Of a DNA stretch of 64,000 bases, positions 1 through 8,397 are shown piece by piece. The stretch comes from Tahibacter sp042701255 (GTDB lineage: Bacteria; Pseudomonadota; Gammaproteobacteria; Xanthomonadales; Rhodanobacteraceae), in NCBI RefSeq assembly GCF_042701255.1, contig NZ_CP170554.1:1550001-1614000 (forward strand). Reading direction: 5' to 3'. How positions within the stretch are numbered: position 1 is the stretch's first letter; every line of letters starts with the position of its first letter. The translations under genes and the position numbers were made by a program. The notes under the pieces were generated by a model. It was not told the DNA's origin, did not search any database, and saw only the letters and a program-made list of their open reading frames with translations.

Positions 1-370
1 GCGCGTGGCGGAACGCGAAACCTTGAGCGCGCGGATTGCCGCGCGACTGAGCGAAGCGGCTACGCAGGACTGGCTCGCGCGCTTCGCCGAAGCCGGCGTG
101 CCGGCCGGTCCGGTCAACGATCTGGCCGCGGTATTCGCCCATCCGCAGGTCGCCGCGCGCGGCCTGCGTGTCGAGCAGGAGCATGCGCGCTGGGGCAGCG
201 TGCCGCAGATCGCCAACCCGCTGCGCCGCGACGCGCAGCCGCGGCTCGCGTCGCGGCCGCCGCCGGCGCTGGGCCAGCACAGCGCAGAGGTGCTGGCCGA
301 GCTCGGTCTCGATGCGGCCGAGAGCGCCGCGCTGTTCGCGCGCGGCGTGGTCGGCGGTCCCGCGCAGTGA
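1..370 (+). CDS. CaiB/BaiF family CoA-transferase, C-terminal fragment
   Basis: Only the last ~122 residues are in the window; the frame is open from base 2, so the gene starts upstream and the GTG at 5 is probably internal. The segments AEAGVPAGPVNDL, HPQVAARGL and GQHSAEVLAELGL are typical of the C-terminal end of family III CoA transferases (formyl-CoA/carnitine CoA-transferase type), which move CoA between carboxylic acids. The catalytic Asp would lie upstream, so substrate and activity cannot be judged. The stop overlaps the GTG start of the next gene (GTGA at 367-370), which suggests translational coupling with the AlkB-like gene. Confidence 0.72.
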   Translation, partial: RVAERETLSARIAARLSEAATQDWLARFAEAGVPAGPVNDLAAVFAHPQVAARGLRVEQEHARWGSVPQIANPLRRDAQPRLASRPPPALGQHSAEVLAELGLDAAESAALFARGVVGGPAQ

Positions 371-978
371 ATGCCGCGGCGGTGCAGTGGCGGCCGCCGC
401 GCTGGCTGACCCTGCCGGATTTGCCCGGCGCGGAGCTGCGTCTGGCCGAGGCGCTGTTCGCCGATCCGGCCGCGCTGTTCGCATCGCTGCAGGCCGAGGT
501 CCCGTGGGAGCAGCATCGTCTGCGCATCTTCGGGCGCGCGGTCGATTCGCCGCGGCGGTCGTGCTGGATCGGCGATGCGCAAGCGGTCTACACCTATTCG
601 CGCACGCGCTTCGTGCCGCGGCCGTGGACGCCGCTGCTCGCCGAGCTGCGCCGCGGCCTGCAGGAACTCTGCGCGCAGCCGTTCAACAGCGTGCTGTGCA
701 ATCTCTATCGCGACGGCCGCGATCACATGGGCTGGCACAGCGACGACGAACCCGAGCTCGGCTCTGCACCGTTCATCGCGTCGCTGAGTTTCGGCGCGAC
801 GCGGCGCTTCCGCCTGCGTCACCGGCACGACAAGGCGCTGGGCCTGGAGCTGGCCCTGTCCTCGGGCAGCCTGCTGCTGATGGCCGGCGCGACCCAGCGC
901 AACTACCGGCACGATCTGCCGCGCGCGCTGCGCGTGCACGAGCCGCGCATCAATCTGACGTTCCGCTACGTCGGTTGA
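367..978 (+). CDS. alkB: AlkB-like 2-oxoglutarate/Fe(II) dioxygenase
   Basis: A 203-residue protein of the AlkB family, which oxidatively demethylates alkylated bases in nucleic acids using Fe(II) and 2-oxoglutarate. The iron ligands are visible as H124-x-D126 (in GWHSDDE) and H182, and the 2-oxoglutarate-binding R194-x-N-x-T-x-R200 appears as RINLTFR. The nucleotide-recognition region has NSVLCNLYRDGRDHMGWHSDD, as in AlkB2/ALKBH2-like proteins. The length is normal. The GTG start is chosen because it gives a 4-base overlap with the upstream CoA-transferase stop. It is cytoplasmic. No Ada-type regulator is adjacent, so alkylation-inducible control cannot be claimed. Confidence 0.9.
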   Translation: MNAAAVQWRPPRWLTLPDLPGAELRLAEALFADPAALFASLQAEVPWEQHRLRIFGRAVDSPRRSCWIGDAQAVYTYSRTRFVPRPWTPLLAELRRGLQELCAQPFNSVLCNLYRDGRDHMGWHSDDEPELGSAPFIASLSFGATRRFRLRHRHDKALGLELALSSGSLLLMAGATQRNYRHDLPRALRVHEPRINLTFRYVG

Positions 979-1142
979 GGTCTGCGGTGGCCGGGTGATT
1001 CGTCGGGCCGGGGAATTCGGATGGAATTCCCCGCGAGCCCGGGCGCAGCGACGAGACGGACGGGCAGTGGGGCGATGAGGCGCAACGACGGATCACGGCG
1101 AAGGATCCCGGATTCGTCCGGCGAACTACCCGGTCGCCCGCA

Positions 1143-2021
1143 CTAGGCCAGCAGCATGCAGGCCACGCCCGACAAGGTCAGCGCGACGCCGAGCAGCTTG
1201 CGCCGGTTCAGGGGCTCGTGCAGGAACAGCGCGGCGAGCACGACGATGAAGATCGAGGTGGTCTCGTTGAGGATGGCCGCGACCGAGGCCGGCGCGTACT
1301 TGTAGCCGCCGAGCCAGAACACCATCGACAGGTACTGGCCGACGAACGCGCCGAGCAGCACGATGGGCCAGCGGATCTGTGCGCGCTCGGCGCGGGCCGG
1401 CAGCGGCGATTCGCGGCGCCAGGCGAACAGGAGCAGCAGGCCGCCTATGCCGCCGGCCAGGCGCAGCGCGACCATCCAGATCAGCGGCTGGGCCTCGAGG
1501 ATGCGCTTGACCAGCACGATGGCCACGGCCATCAGCGCGATCGAGGAAACGCCGAGCAGCAGGCCCAGGCGCTGCGCGCGGCGTTCGGCCGGCTCCTGCA
1601 CGCTGGGCATGCCGACCACCAGCACGCCGCTGCTGACCAGCGCGAAGCCGACGAGCTGCAGCGGACCCAGGCGCTCGCCGAGCAGCAGGAACGACAGCAG
1701 GATCACGAACGGGCTGTAGAAATTGCCGAGGATGCCCATGCGTGCGGCGCCGAGCTGGTTCAGCGCGGTCAGGTACAGGCTGTCGGCGACGGCGATGCCG
1801 AGCAGGCCCGAGAACAGGGTGATCGCGAGCTCGGCCGCGCTCAGTTGCGGCGGCGGAGTGCCCATCACAGCCAGGGTCGGCAGCAGCAGGCCGAGCACCA
1901 GCAGATTTTTCATGAGGTTCAGACGCGTCGGCGCGAGCGTTTCGCCGAGGCGTTTGTAGATAATCACGCCGGCCGACCAGGCCAATGCACTCAAGATCGC
2001 CAGCGCCTCGCCCAGACCCAT
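1143..2021 (-). CDS. EamA/DMT-superfamily permease
   Basis: A 292-residue inner-membrane protein with about ten hydrophobic helices in two repeats, the layout of drug/metabolite transporter (EamA, RhaT-type) permeases. The N-terminus MGLGEALAILSALAWSAGV and the second repeat beginning near LLLGVSSIALMAVAIV are the two EamA units. The substrate cannot be predicted; family members export amino acids, metabolites or drugs. It is transcribed away from the ThrE-type exporter that begins 57 bases upstream, so the short gap 2022-2078 must hold both promoters unless they lie within the genes. Confidence 0.85.
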   Translation of the reverse strand: MGLGEALAILSALAWSAGVIIYKRLGETLAPTRLNLMKNLLVLGLLLPTLAVMGTPPPQLSAAELAITLFSGLLGIAVADSLYLTALNQLGAARMGILGNFYSPFVILLSFLLLGERLGPLQLVGFALVSSGVLVVGMPSVQEPAERRAQRLGLLLGVSSIALMAVAIVLVKRILEAQPLIWMVALRLAGGIGGLLLLFAWRRESPLPARAERAQIRWPIVLLGAFVGQYLSMVFWLGGYKYAPASVAAILNETTSIFIVVLAALFLHEPLNRRKLLGVALTLSGVACMLLA

Positions 2022-2078
2022 GTATCCCGATTCCCTTTGCCACCGCGGCCCAGCTGCCGATTATTGCCGAGCCGCTGC

Positions 2079-3317
2079 ATGAACGACCGTTCCGCTTCAC
2101 TGAAGGCCCGCGTCGGCTTCGTTATCGCGCTCGCGCGTCGCCTGCACGAATACGGCACGGCCGCGCCGCGCCTGGAGGAGGCCATCGCCAAGGTCAGCGC
2201 GCGCCTGGGCCTGGCCTGCGACGTGCTGTCGACGCCGACCTCGATCGTGCTGTCGTTCTCCGAACAGGGGCGCGAGCTCGATCCCGTCGCCGAGGTCACC
2301 CAGGTCATCCGCCTGGCGCCGGGCCAGGTCAATCTGCGCCGGCTCTGCGCGGTCGACGAGATCGCCGACCGCGTCATCGACGGCAGTCTCGACTTGCCGA
2401 CCGGCTATCGTCAGCTGCTCGAGCTCGGCCGGCCGGCCAGCGAGCGCACGCGCTGGCTCACGGTGCTGAGCTTCGGCATCGCCTCGGCCAGCGTGGCGAC
2501 GCTGCTGAAAGCGTCGTGGATGGACCTGCTCGTCGTCGCGCTGCTGGGCTGGCTGATCGGCCTGCTGTCCCTGGGCGCGGAACGCCGGCCGCGTCTGTCC
2601 AACAGTTTCGAGGCCCTGTCGGCGCTGCTGGTCACCCTGATCGCGACGCTGTTCAGCGCCTACGTCGCGCCGCTGACCTTGAAGGCCGTGGTGCTCGCGA
2701 GCCTGATCGTGCTGCTGCCGGGCATGACCCTGACCACGGCCGTGCGCGAGCTGTCGAGCCAGCACCTGGTGTCCGGCATCGCGCGCGTGGCCGGCGCGAC
2801 GGCCACGTTGCTCAAGCTGACCTTCGGCGCGGTCGCGGCGACCCAGCTCTGCCACGTGCTCGGCGTGGTGCCGCCCGCCGTCGCGCCGTCGCCGGTGCCG
2901 CTGTGGGTGGAATGGATGGGGCTGTTCGCCGGCGCCGGCGCCTTCGCCGTGCTGTTCCGCAGCGCGCCGCGCGACGGCCCCATCGTCGTCGCCGCGGTCA
3001 TGTTCGGCTATGCGCTGACACGCCTCGGCGGCGCGCAGTTCGGACCCGAGTTCGGCGTGTTCATCGCCGGGCTCGGCGTCGGCGCGGTCAGCAACCTCTA
3101 CGCGACCTGGTTCCAGCGCCCCGGTGCGGTGATCCGCGAGCCCGGCATCATCCTGCTCGTGCCCGGCAGCGTCGGCTTCAAGAGCCTGTCCTTCCTGTTC
3201 GAAGGCGACGTGCTGCTCGGCGTCGACACGGCGTTCTCGCTGATCACGATCCTCGTATCGCTGGTCGCCGGGCTGCTGTTCGGCGATCTGCTCGTGCCGC
3301 CGCGACGGAGCCTTTGA
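2079..3317 (+). CDS. ThrE-type threonine/serine exporter family protein (DUF1212)
   Basis: A 412-residue membrane protein starting at the ATG of MNDRSASLKARVGFVIALARR. The frame is open further upstream, but that would run through the divergent permease gene. The first ~125 residues form the soluble ThrE domain (LHEYGTAAPRLEEAI, then VDEIADRVIDG), followed by about ten membrane helices ending in GLLFGDLLVPPRR. Single-chain ThrE proteins export threonine and serine in Corynebacterium; whether this one does is inference. It is divergent from the DMT permease, so two exporters share a control region. Confidence 0.82.
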   Translation: MNDRSASLKARVGFVIALARRLHEYGTAAPRLEEAIAKVSARLGLACDVLSTPTSIVLSFSEQGRELDPVAEVTQVIRLAPGQVNLRRLCAVDEIADRVIDGSLDLPTGYRQLLELGRPASERTRWLTVLSFGIASASVATLLKASWMDLLVVALLGWLIGLLSLGAERRPRLSNSFEALSALLVTLIATLFSAYVAPLTLKAVVLASLIVLLPGMTLTTAVRELSSQHLVSGIARVAGATATLLKLTFGAVAATQLCHVLGVVPPAVAPSPVPLWVEWMGLFAGAGAFAVLFRSAPRDGPIVVAAVMFGYALTRLGGAQFGPEFGVFIAGLGVGAVSNLYATWFQRPGAVIREPGIILLVPGSVGFKSLSFLFEGDVLLGVDTAFSLITILVSLVAGLLFGDLLVPPRRSL

Positions 3318-3782
3318 CGGCCCCGGACAGGCGCCGGCAGCGACGTTCCTGTGTCCTGCCGCTCGTCCCCGGAATTCCATCGAACGCCTGCCGTGCGGGC
3401 GTTCGGCCGGTCCGGCCCGTTGGGCGTTCGGAACGATCGGAACCTGTGGTCCTCAGCGCTCGTTCTTCACTCCCTCGACTCGAGCGGGTTTCCGAAAGCA
3501 GAAGCGCGGCACGTCCGTGACGGTTTTGTGTCACGCAGTACGTACTGGGTGTGTATCTGTCCGGTACGCACGATGGCGTGCCGGACGGTGGGTTTCCGCC
3601 CGACGCCGCACAAGCGCACACTTTTTGCCAAAGCGCATTTATGGCGCAAAATGCGCCGTCCCGGTCTGCGTCGGCGGGAGCGTCCGCCCGCGCCGGGGTG
3701 CCCTGGAGCCCCGCTACGGGATACTATGCGGCTCGTGCGAGGGCAGGGCGGGGTTGGCTTCTCTACGTCTCAGGGGTGAGCA
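3318..3782 (+). other. Intergenic region without a convincing gene (465 bases)
   Basis: Short overlapping frames here show no family resemblance and no consistent codon bias. The only notable structure is an AT-rich patch with an inverted repeat at 3633-3656. A purine-rich GGGGTGAG near 3773-3780 is a plausible ribosome site for the gene at 3783. Confidence 0.5.
3633..3656. promoter_or_regulatory. Inverted repeat in AT-rich patch (possible operator)
   Basis: The 8-base arms GCGCATTT (3633-3640) and AAATGCGC (3649-3656) are perfectly complementary around an 8-base spacer, in one of the few AT-rich stretches of this intergenic region, about 130 bases before the next gene. No T-tract follows, so an operator or promoter-associated site is likelier than a terminator. 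This is inference from symmetry alone. Confidence 0.35.
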
Positions 3783-4646
3783 GTGGGTCTGCTGGACGAT
3801 CTCGAACAGGAAGCACAGCGGCGCAAGGCAGGCGTCGACGACCAGGATCGCGCGAAACAGGAGCGCGAAGCCGCGTATCGCACGCAGCTCGAGCCGGGCA
3901 TGGCGGCGCTCCACGAATACCTGTCCAAGCTCACGCAGAATCTGGCCTTCATCAAACCGAAGAAGCCGTTCCGCTATGCGCTGCCGGGCTATGGCGACCT
4001 CGTTCTGCAGGTCGAGCACGAATACGACCTCAAGATCCAGAGCCAGCCGGCTTCCAAGGAAATCAAGCTGTCGTTCCCGTGTCCGATCCAGACTGAGGAA
4101 TGTCCCAACGTCGAAGTGATCGGCTCGACCAAGATCAAGACCGTGGCCGGCGCGTTCCAGCGCTTCCACATCGGCGGCATCACGGTCACCAAGAAGGACG
4201 GCAACGGCGAGGCGCTGGCGGCGAACGTGCGTGCGCGCGGCCGCGTCGTGCTGTCGGCCGTATTCAGCGCCGATGCCGATTCGGGTGTCGTGCGCCTGCA
4301 GTTCGCCAACTTCGATCAGCTCGGCGGCCAGCAGACCAAGACCATCACGCCGGACCAGTTCAACGAGGCGCTGTACGACGAGATCGGCCGCTACATCGCG
4401 CGCGAGCCGAACAACCTGTTCCGTGAAGCGCTGTCGGACGACTACCGCAAGCAGCTGCGCACGAAGGTGCAGCAGGAAGAGATGAAGCGCCGCTGGGAAG
4501 CGCAGATGGCGCAGCGCCAGCGCGACGAGCTGGCCGAGATGGAGCGCCAGCAGGGCCTGGCCGGCAAGCTGACCAAGGTCGTCGACCAAGTCAAGGTCGG
4601 CTCGCTGTTCGACAAGCTGCGCGGGCTGGTCAAGAAGGACAAATGA
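3783..4646 (+). CDS. Conserved hypothetical protein, charged and soluble
   Basis: A 287-residue protein that I do not recognise. It has no signal peptide or membrane helix. The N-terminal ~40 residues are a charged helix (LEQEAQRRKAGVDDQDRAKQE), the middle (about 60-180) looks like a mixed beta domain containing FPCPIQTEECPNVEV, and the C-terminal ~80 residues are strongly helical and basic/acidic (KVQQEEMKRRWEAQMAQRQRDELAEMERQQ), a likely coiled coil, ending LVKKDK. The GTG start at 3783 is preceded by GGGGTGAG. It sits 125 bases before proS on the same strand. Codon use is normal for the window, so it is a real gene. Confidence 0.75.
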   Translation: MGLLDDLEQEAQRRKAGVDDQDRAKQEREAAYRTQLEPGMAALHEYLSKLTQNLAFIKPKKPFRYALPGYGDLVLQVEHEYDLKIQSQPASKEIKLSFPCPIQTEECPNVEVIGSTKIKTVAGAFQRFHIGGITVTKKDGNGEALAANVRARGRVVLSAVFSADADSGVVRLQFANFDQLGGQQTKTITPDQFNEALYDEIGRYIAREPNNLFREALSDDYRKQLRTKVQQEEMKRRWEAQMAQRQRDELAEMERQQGLAGKLTKVVDQVKVGSLFDKLRGLVKKDK

Positions 4647-4771
4647 GCCCGGCTGGGCCGGCGCGCGACGCCGGTCCCGCAGCGGTTTGCCCTGCACCGC
4701 ACCCGACCGAGGTTGGGCGATGGCCGCAGAGCGCATAGAATCACGGACTTTTCTGCCGCAAGTCCGCCGCC

Positions 4772-6478
4772 ATGCGCCTGAGCAAGTTCCATCTCGCTAC
4801 CGTCAAGGAAGTCCCCGCCGACGCCGAAATCGTCAGCCACCAGCTGATGCTGCGCGCCGGCATGATCCGCAAGCTCGCCGCCGGCCTGTATACGTGGTCG
4901 CCGCTTGGGCTGCGCGTACTGCGCAAGGTCGAAGCCGTCGTCCGCGAGGAAATGAATCGCGCCGGCGCGATCGAGGTGCTGATGCCGGCCGTGCAGCCGC
5001 GCGAGCTCTGGGAAGAGACCGGCCGCTGGGAAAAGTTCGGCGGCCAGCTGCTCAAGATCAAGGACCGCAAGGACGCCGAATACTGCTTCGGCCCGACCCA
5101 CGAGGAAGTCGTCACCGACTTCGCGCGCGCCGAGCTGCACAGCTACAAGCAGCTGCCGGTCAACTTCTATCAGATCCAGACCAAGTTCCGCGACGAGATC
5201 CGCCCGCGCTTCGGCGTCATGCGTGCGCGCGAATTCCTCATGAAGGACGCGTACTCGTTCCATCTCGACGCCGAGGGCCTGGAGCGCGAGTACTGGAACA
5301 TGTACGAGGCCTACAGCCGCATCTTCACGCGCCTGGGCCTGAAGTTCCGCGCCGTGCAGGCCGATACCGGCGCGATCGGCGGCAACGCATCGCACGAGTT
5401 CCACGTGCTGGCCGAGTCGGGCGAAGACGCGATCGCGTTCAGTGACGGCTCCGACTACGCCGCCAACGTCGAGAAGGCCGAGGCGCTCGCGCCGGGCCAG
5501 GAGCGTCCCGCCGCGACGGCCACGCTCGAACGTGTCCCGACGCCGACGCAGAAGACCATCGCCGAAGTGTCGGACTTCCTCGGCGTCGCTCCGGGCGCCT
5601 GCATCAAGACCTTGATCGTGCGCGGCAACGACGGCCTCGTCGCGCTGTGCGTGCGCGGCGACCATGAGATCAACGAGGTCAAGGCCGGCAAGCTGGCCGA
5701 GCTGCCCGGCGAATCGGTGCTCGCCGACGAGGCCGAGATCGTGCGCGTGATCGGCTGCACGCCGGGCTTCATCGGCCCGGTCGGACTGCCCGAGAACATT
5801 CCGGTCATCGTCGACCGCAGTGCGGCCGTGCTGGCCGACTTCGTCTGCGGCGGCAACCAGAACGGCACGCACTACCGTGGCGCCAACTGGGAGCGCGATG
5901 CGCGCGTGACTCGCGTGGAAGACCTGCGCAAGGTCGTCGACGGCGATCCCTCGCCCGACGGCCAGGGCCACATCCGCATCGGCCGCGGCATCGAGGTCGG
6001 TCACGTGTTCCAGCTCGGCACCAAGTACGCCGAAGCGCTGAAGGCCACGGTCATCGACCAGGCCGGCAAGAACCAGGTGCTCAGCATGGGCTGCTACGGC
6101 ATCGGCGTGAGCCGCATCGTCGCCGCGGCGATCGAACAGAATTTCGACGCGGCCGGCATCATCTGGCCCGAACCGATGGCGCCCTGGCGCGTCGCGATCT
6201 GCCTGATCAATCCCAAGAACGACGCGAACGTCGCGGCCGCGGCCGATGCGCTGTACGCCGAGCTCCAGGCGCGCGGCGTCGAGGTCGTGCTCGACGACCG
6301 CGGCCTGCGTCCGGGCGGCATGTTCGCCGACATGGAACTCCTCGGCATTCCGCACCGCGTCGTGGTCAGCGAGCGCGGCGTCGCCGCCGGCACCTTCGAA
6401 TACCGCGCGCGCCGCGACAGCGAAAGCCGTCAGCTCAGCCGCGAGGACGTGTTCGCGCTGCTGGCGCCGGCGAGCTGA
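4772..6478 (+). CDS. proS: Prolyl-tRNA synthetase, bacterial type with editing domain
   Basis: A 568-residue class II aminoacyl-tRNA synthetase that charges tRNA-Pro. The N-terminus MRLSKFHLATVKEVPADAEI is typical of bacterial ProRS. Motif 2 lies at about residues 139-163 (FRDEIRPRFGVMRAREFLMKD), the inserted INS editing domain that removes mis-attached alanine covers roughly 235-385, motif 3 is GCYGIGVSRIV near 440-450, and the anticodon-binding domain covers about 470-565. The length matches the long bacterial form. A perfect GC-rich hairpin follows the stop at 6501-6523. It is the best-determined gene in the window. Confidence 0.97.
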   Translation: MRLSKFHLATVKEVPADAEIVSHQLMLRAGMIRKLAAGLYTWSPLGLRVLRKVEAVVREEMNRAGAIEVLMPAVQPRELWEETGRWEKFGGQLLKIKDRKDAEYCFGPTHEEVVTDFARAELHSYKQLPVNFYQIQTKFRDEIRPRFGVMRAREFLMKDAYSFHLDAEGLEREYWNMYEAYSRIFTRLGLKFRAVQADTGAIGGNASHEFHVLAESGEDAIAFSDGSDYAANVEKAEALAPGQERPAATATLERVPTPTQKTIAEVSDFLGVAPGACIKTLIVRGNDGLVALCVRGDHEINEVKAGKLAELPGESVLADEAEIVRVIGCTPGFIGPVGLPENIPVIVDRSAAVLADFVCGGNQNGTHYRGANWERDARVTRVEDLRKVVDGDPSPDGQGHIRIGRGIEVGHVFQLGTKYAEALKATVIDQAGKNQVLSMGCYGIGVSRIVAAAIEQNFDAAGIIWPEPMAPWRVAICLINPKNDANVAAAADALYAELQARGVEVVLDDRGLRPGGMFADMELLGIPHRVVVSERGVAAGTFEYRARRDSESRQLSREDVFALLAPAS

Positions 6479-6500
6479 GAACGGCGTACCCGGATCCGGC

Positions 6501-6523
6501 CGGCCGGGCGCAACGCCCGGCCG
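6501..6523. terminator. GC-rich hairpin between convergent proS and DUF4124 gene
   Basis: The arms CGGCCGGGCG (6501-6510) and CGCCCGGCCG (6514-6523) form a perfect 10-base stem with a 3-base loop, 22 bases past the proS stop. No good T-tract follows on either strand, so intrinsic termination is plausible but not certain. Confidence 0.45.
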
Positions 6524-6573
6524 TTCCGGTTCGCCGCAACGGCTGACGGGTCAGATCTCGATCCGGGATGCCG

Positions 6574-6900
6574 CTACGGCTGTTTCTTCGCGGGGTCCGG
6601 CGGAATCGGCCGCTGTGCGGCCTGGCCGGGTGCTTCGGGCCGGTGATAGCCGGGTACGACGTTGGTGTTCGGGTCGTACTGCACGGCTTCGTAGGCCCGG
6701 TCCTTGGGCGGCTCGTCGGTCACGTTGAGCCGGCCCTGCGCGTCGCGCCATTTGTACAGGGTCGGCGTCGCGGAGCGGGCATTCGGCGAGGCCGGCGCTG
6801 CCTGGCGCAGCGCGGCCGGGAGTGACTGAGGCGCGTAGTACCACCAGGCGGCGGCAGCCAGCGCGAGCAGGGCCAGCAGCCAGCCGAGCAGGCGCGCCAT
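6574..6900 (-). CDS. DUF4124 domain protein, membrane-anchored
   Basis: A 108-residue small envelope protein. Residues ~3-25 are one hydrophobic helix (LLGWLLALLALAAAAWWYY). The DUF4124 core is LYKWRDAQGRLNVTDEPPKDR at about 48-69: a Y-K-W-x-D-x-x-G beta hairpin found in many small periplasmic proteins of gammaproteobacteria. The tail is rich in Pro, Gln and Ala. The function of DUF4124 is unknown. It lies 9 bases after a second DUF4124 gene on the same strand, so the two are probably cotranscribed paralogues. Confidence 0.78.
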   Translation of the reverse strand: MARLLGWLLALLALAAAAWWYYAPQSLPAALRQAAPASPNARSATPTLYKWRDAQGRLNVTDEPPKDRAYEAVQYDPNTNVVPGYHRPEAPGQAAQRPIPPDPAKKQP

Positions 6901-6909
6901 CGGCTGAAG

Positions 6910-7350
6910 TTACTGGCCGCCGGCGGGCGGCGTGCAGACGGATTCGATCGTGGTCGTGGCGATGCGCAGCTCGGCCGCGCGTTCGGCGGCGGTCATGTCG
7001 ACGAGCTTGCCGTCGCGTTCGACGCTGAGCGGCGAGGAACTGTTGAGCATGGCGACACGTTCGCGGGCGGAGCGGCAGCGCTGGGATTCGCCGGCCGGCG
7101 CCGCGGCCGGCTTGGCTTCGCCTTCACCCGGTTTCGCGGCGGCCTGCTGCTGGGCGGCCTGATCCTGGGTGATTGCGGCGCTCTGGTTGACGATGCGGAC
7201 GTTGTCGAACTCGGTGCCCTTGGGCGGCGGCGCGTCGGAGAAATGCACGACGCCCGCAGCGTCTTTCCATTTGTACACTTTGTCAGCGGAATGGCCGGCA
7301 GTCGCGGCAACTGCTGCGAGCAGGCCGAAGGCGACTTGAATGGCTTTCAT
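6910..7350 (-). CDS. DUF4124 domain protein, secreted to periplasm
   Basis: A 146-residue protein with a signal peptide of about 21 residues (MKAIQVAFGLLAAVAATAGHSA). The DUF4124 core VYKWKDAAGVVHFSDAPPPKG begins right after it, and an Ala/Gln/Pro-rich linker leads to a C-terminal helical segment with two Cys residues (QRCRSARERV and ESVCTPP) that could form a disulphide. It is the first gene of a two-gene unit with the DUF4124 gene at 6574-6900. The biochemical role of the family is not known. Confidence 0.8.
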   Translation of the reverse strand: MKAIQVAFGLLAAVAATAGHSADKVYKWKDAAGVVHFSDAPPPKGTEFDNVRIVNQSAAITQDQAAQQQAAAKPGEGEAKPAAAPAGESQRCRSARERVAMLNSSSPLSVERDGKLVDMTAAERAAELRIATTTIESVCTPPAGGQ

Positions 7351-7596
7351 AGGGGAGGGCTCCGTGATCGCGCGGGCAGTCGCGCGGGTCGATCGTGGCT
7401 ACTGGATAGCACTGTTATCCACACGATACAAGCTGTTGCGCCGCGGTACTGTGCAGCGTTGCAGCAAATTCCGGCAAATCCTTGGCGGTGCTGTCTATCC
7501 TGCCTCCGAAGCCGGCTCGGCGGCCGTTCCGGCGCCGGGGCTTGGCTAGGGCGCGGCTATCCCGCAAGCTTTCCGTATCCCGAACGAGAACCCGGC

Positions 7597-8397
7597 ATGG
7601 ACCCCAGCGACAGCACGCGCCGCAAGCCCCACCGCGGCATCTATCTGCTCCCCAATCTGCTGACGACCGGAGCCATGTTCGCCGGCTTCTACGCCATCGT
7701 TTCGGCCTTGGCCGGGCGCCCCCAGGACGCGGCCATGTCGGTCTTCGTCGCCGGCCTGCTCGACGGCCTCGACGGCCGCGTCGCGCGGCTGACGAACACG
7801 CAGAGCGAGTTCGGCGTGCAGTACGACTCGCTGTCGGACATGGTCAGCTTCGGCGTCGCGCCGGCGCTCGTGCTGTACGTCTGGAGCCTGTCCAGCCTGC
7901 AGCGGCTCGGGCCGCTCTGGGGCAAGGTCGGGTTCGCCGCCGCCTTCATCTATGCGGCCTGCGCGGCGCTGCGTCTGGCGCGCTTCAACACCCAGGTCGG
8001 CGTGGTCGACAAACGCTATTTCCAGGGACTGGCCAGCCCCGCGGCGGCCGGACTGGCCATGTCCTTCGTCTGGATGATGAGCGCCAACGGCTTCGCCGGC
8101 GATCACGAACTCGTGCAGACCCTCGCCCCCGGCATTGCGATCGCCGCCGGCCTGCTGATGGTCAGCCGCATCCGCTATTTCAGCTTCAAGGCCTGGCCGC
8201 TGTCGGACCGCGTGCCGTTCGTCGTGATTCCGCTGGTCGTGCTGATCTTCGTCGCGCTGTACATCGACACGCCGCTGGTGCTGTTCGCGATCGCCGCGCT
8301 GTACGTGCTGTCGGGACCGCTGTTCACGCTCTGGGGCCTGCGCCGCCGGCGCGGCCTGCGCGACACGCCGCCGCGGCAGGAGTCGCCGCCGGCGTGA
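7597..8397 (+). CDS. pssA: CDP-diacylglycerol--serine O-phosphatidyltransferase
   Basis: A 266-residue membrane enzyme that makes phosphatidylserine, the precursor of phosphatidylethanolamine, from CDP-diacylglycerol and serine. The CDP-alcohol phosphatidyltransferase motif is complete: D59-G60-x2-A63-R64-x8-G73-x3-D77-x3-D81 in DGRVARLTNTQSEFGVQYD. About eight hydrophobic helices follow, and GIYLLPNLLTTGAMFAGFYA at the N-terminus is typical of the PssA type. The ATG at 7597 is chosen; the longer upstream frame has no family sequence. Its stop is inside the GTGA start of the next gene, so phospholipid synthesis is translationally coupled to the regulator that follows. Confidence 0.93.
   Translation: MDPSDSTRRKPHRGIYLLPNLLTTGAMFAGFYAIVSALAGRPQDAAMSVFVAGLLDGLDGRVARLTNTQSEFGVQYDSLSDMVSFGVAPALVLYVWSLSSLQRLGPLWGKVGFAAAFIYAACAALRLARFNTQVGVVDKRYFQGLASPAAAGLAMSFVWMMSANGFAGDHELVQTLAPGIAIAAGLLMVSRIRYFSFKAWPLSDRVPFVVIPLVVLIFVALYIDTPLVLFAIAALYVLSGPLFTLWGLRRRRGLRDTPPRQESPPA

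Noticed and set aside
1218..2078. N-terminal extension of the ThrE-type protein
   Set aside because: Would run antisense through the DMT permease and is Gln/Arg/His-rich without family similarity; the ATG at 2079 gives a normal length.
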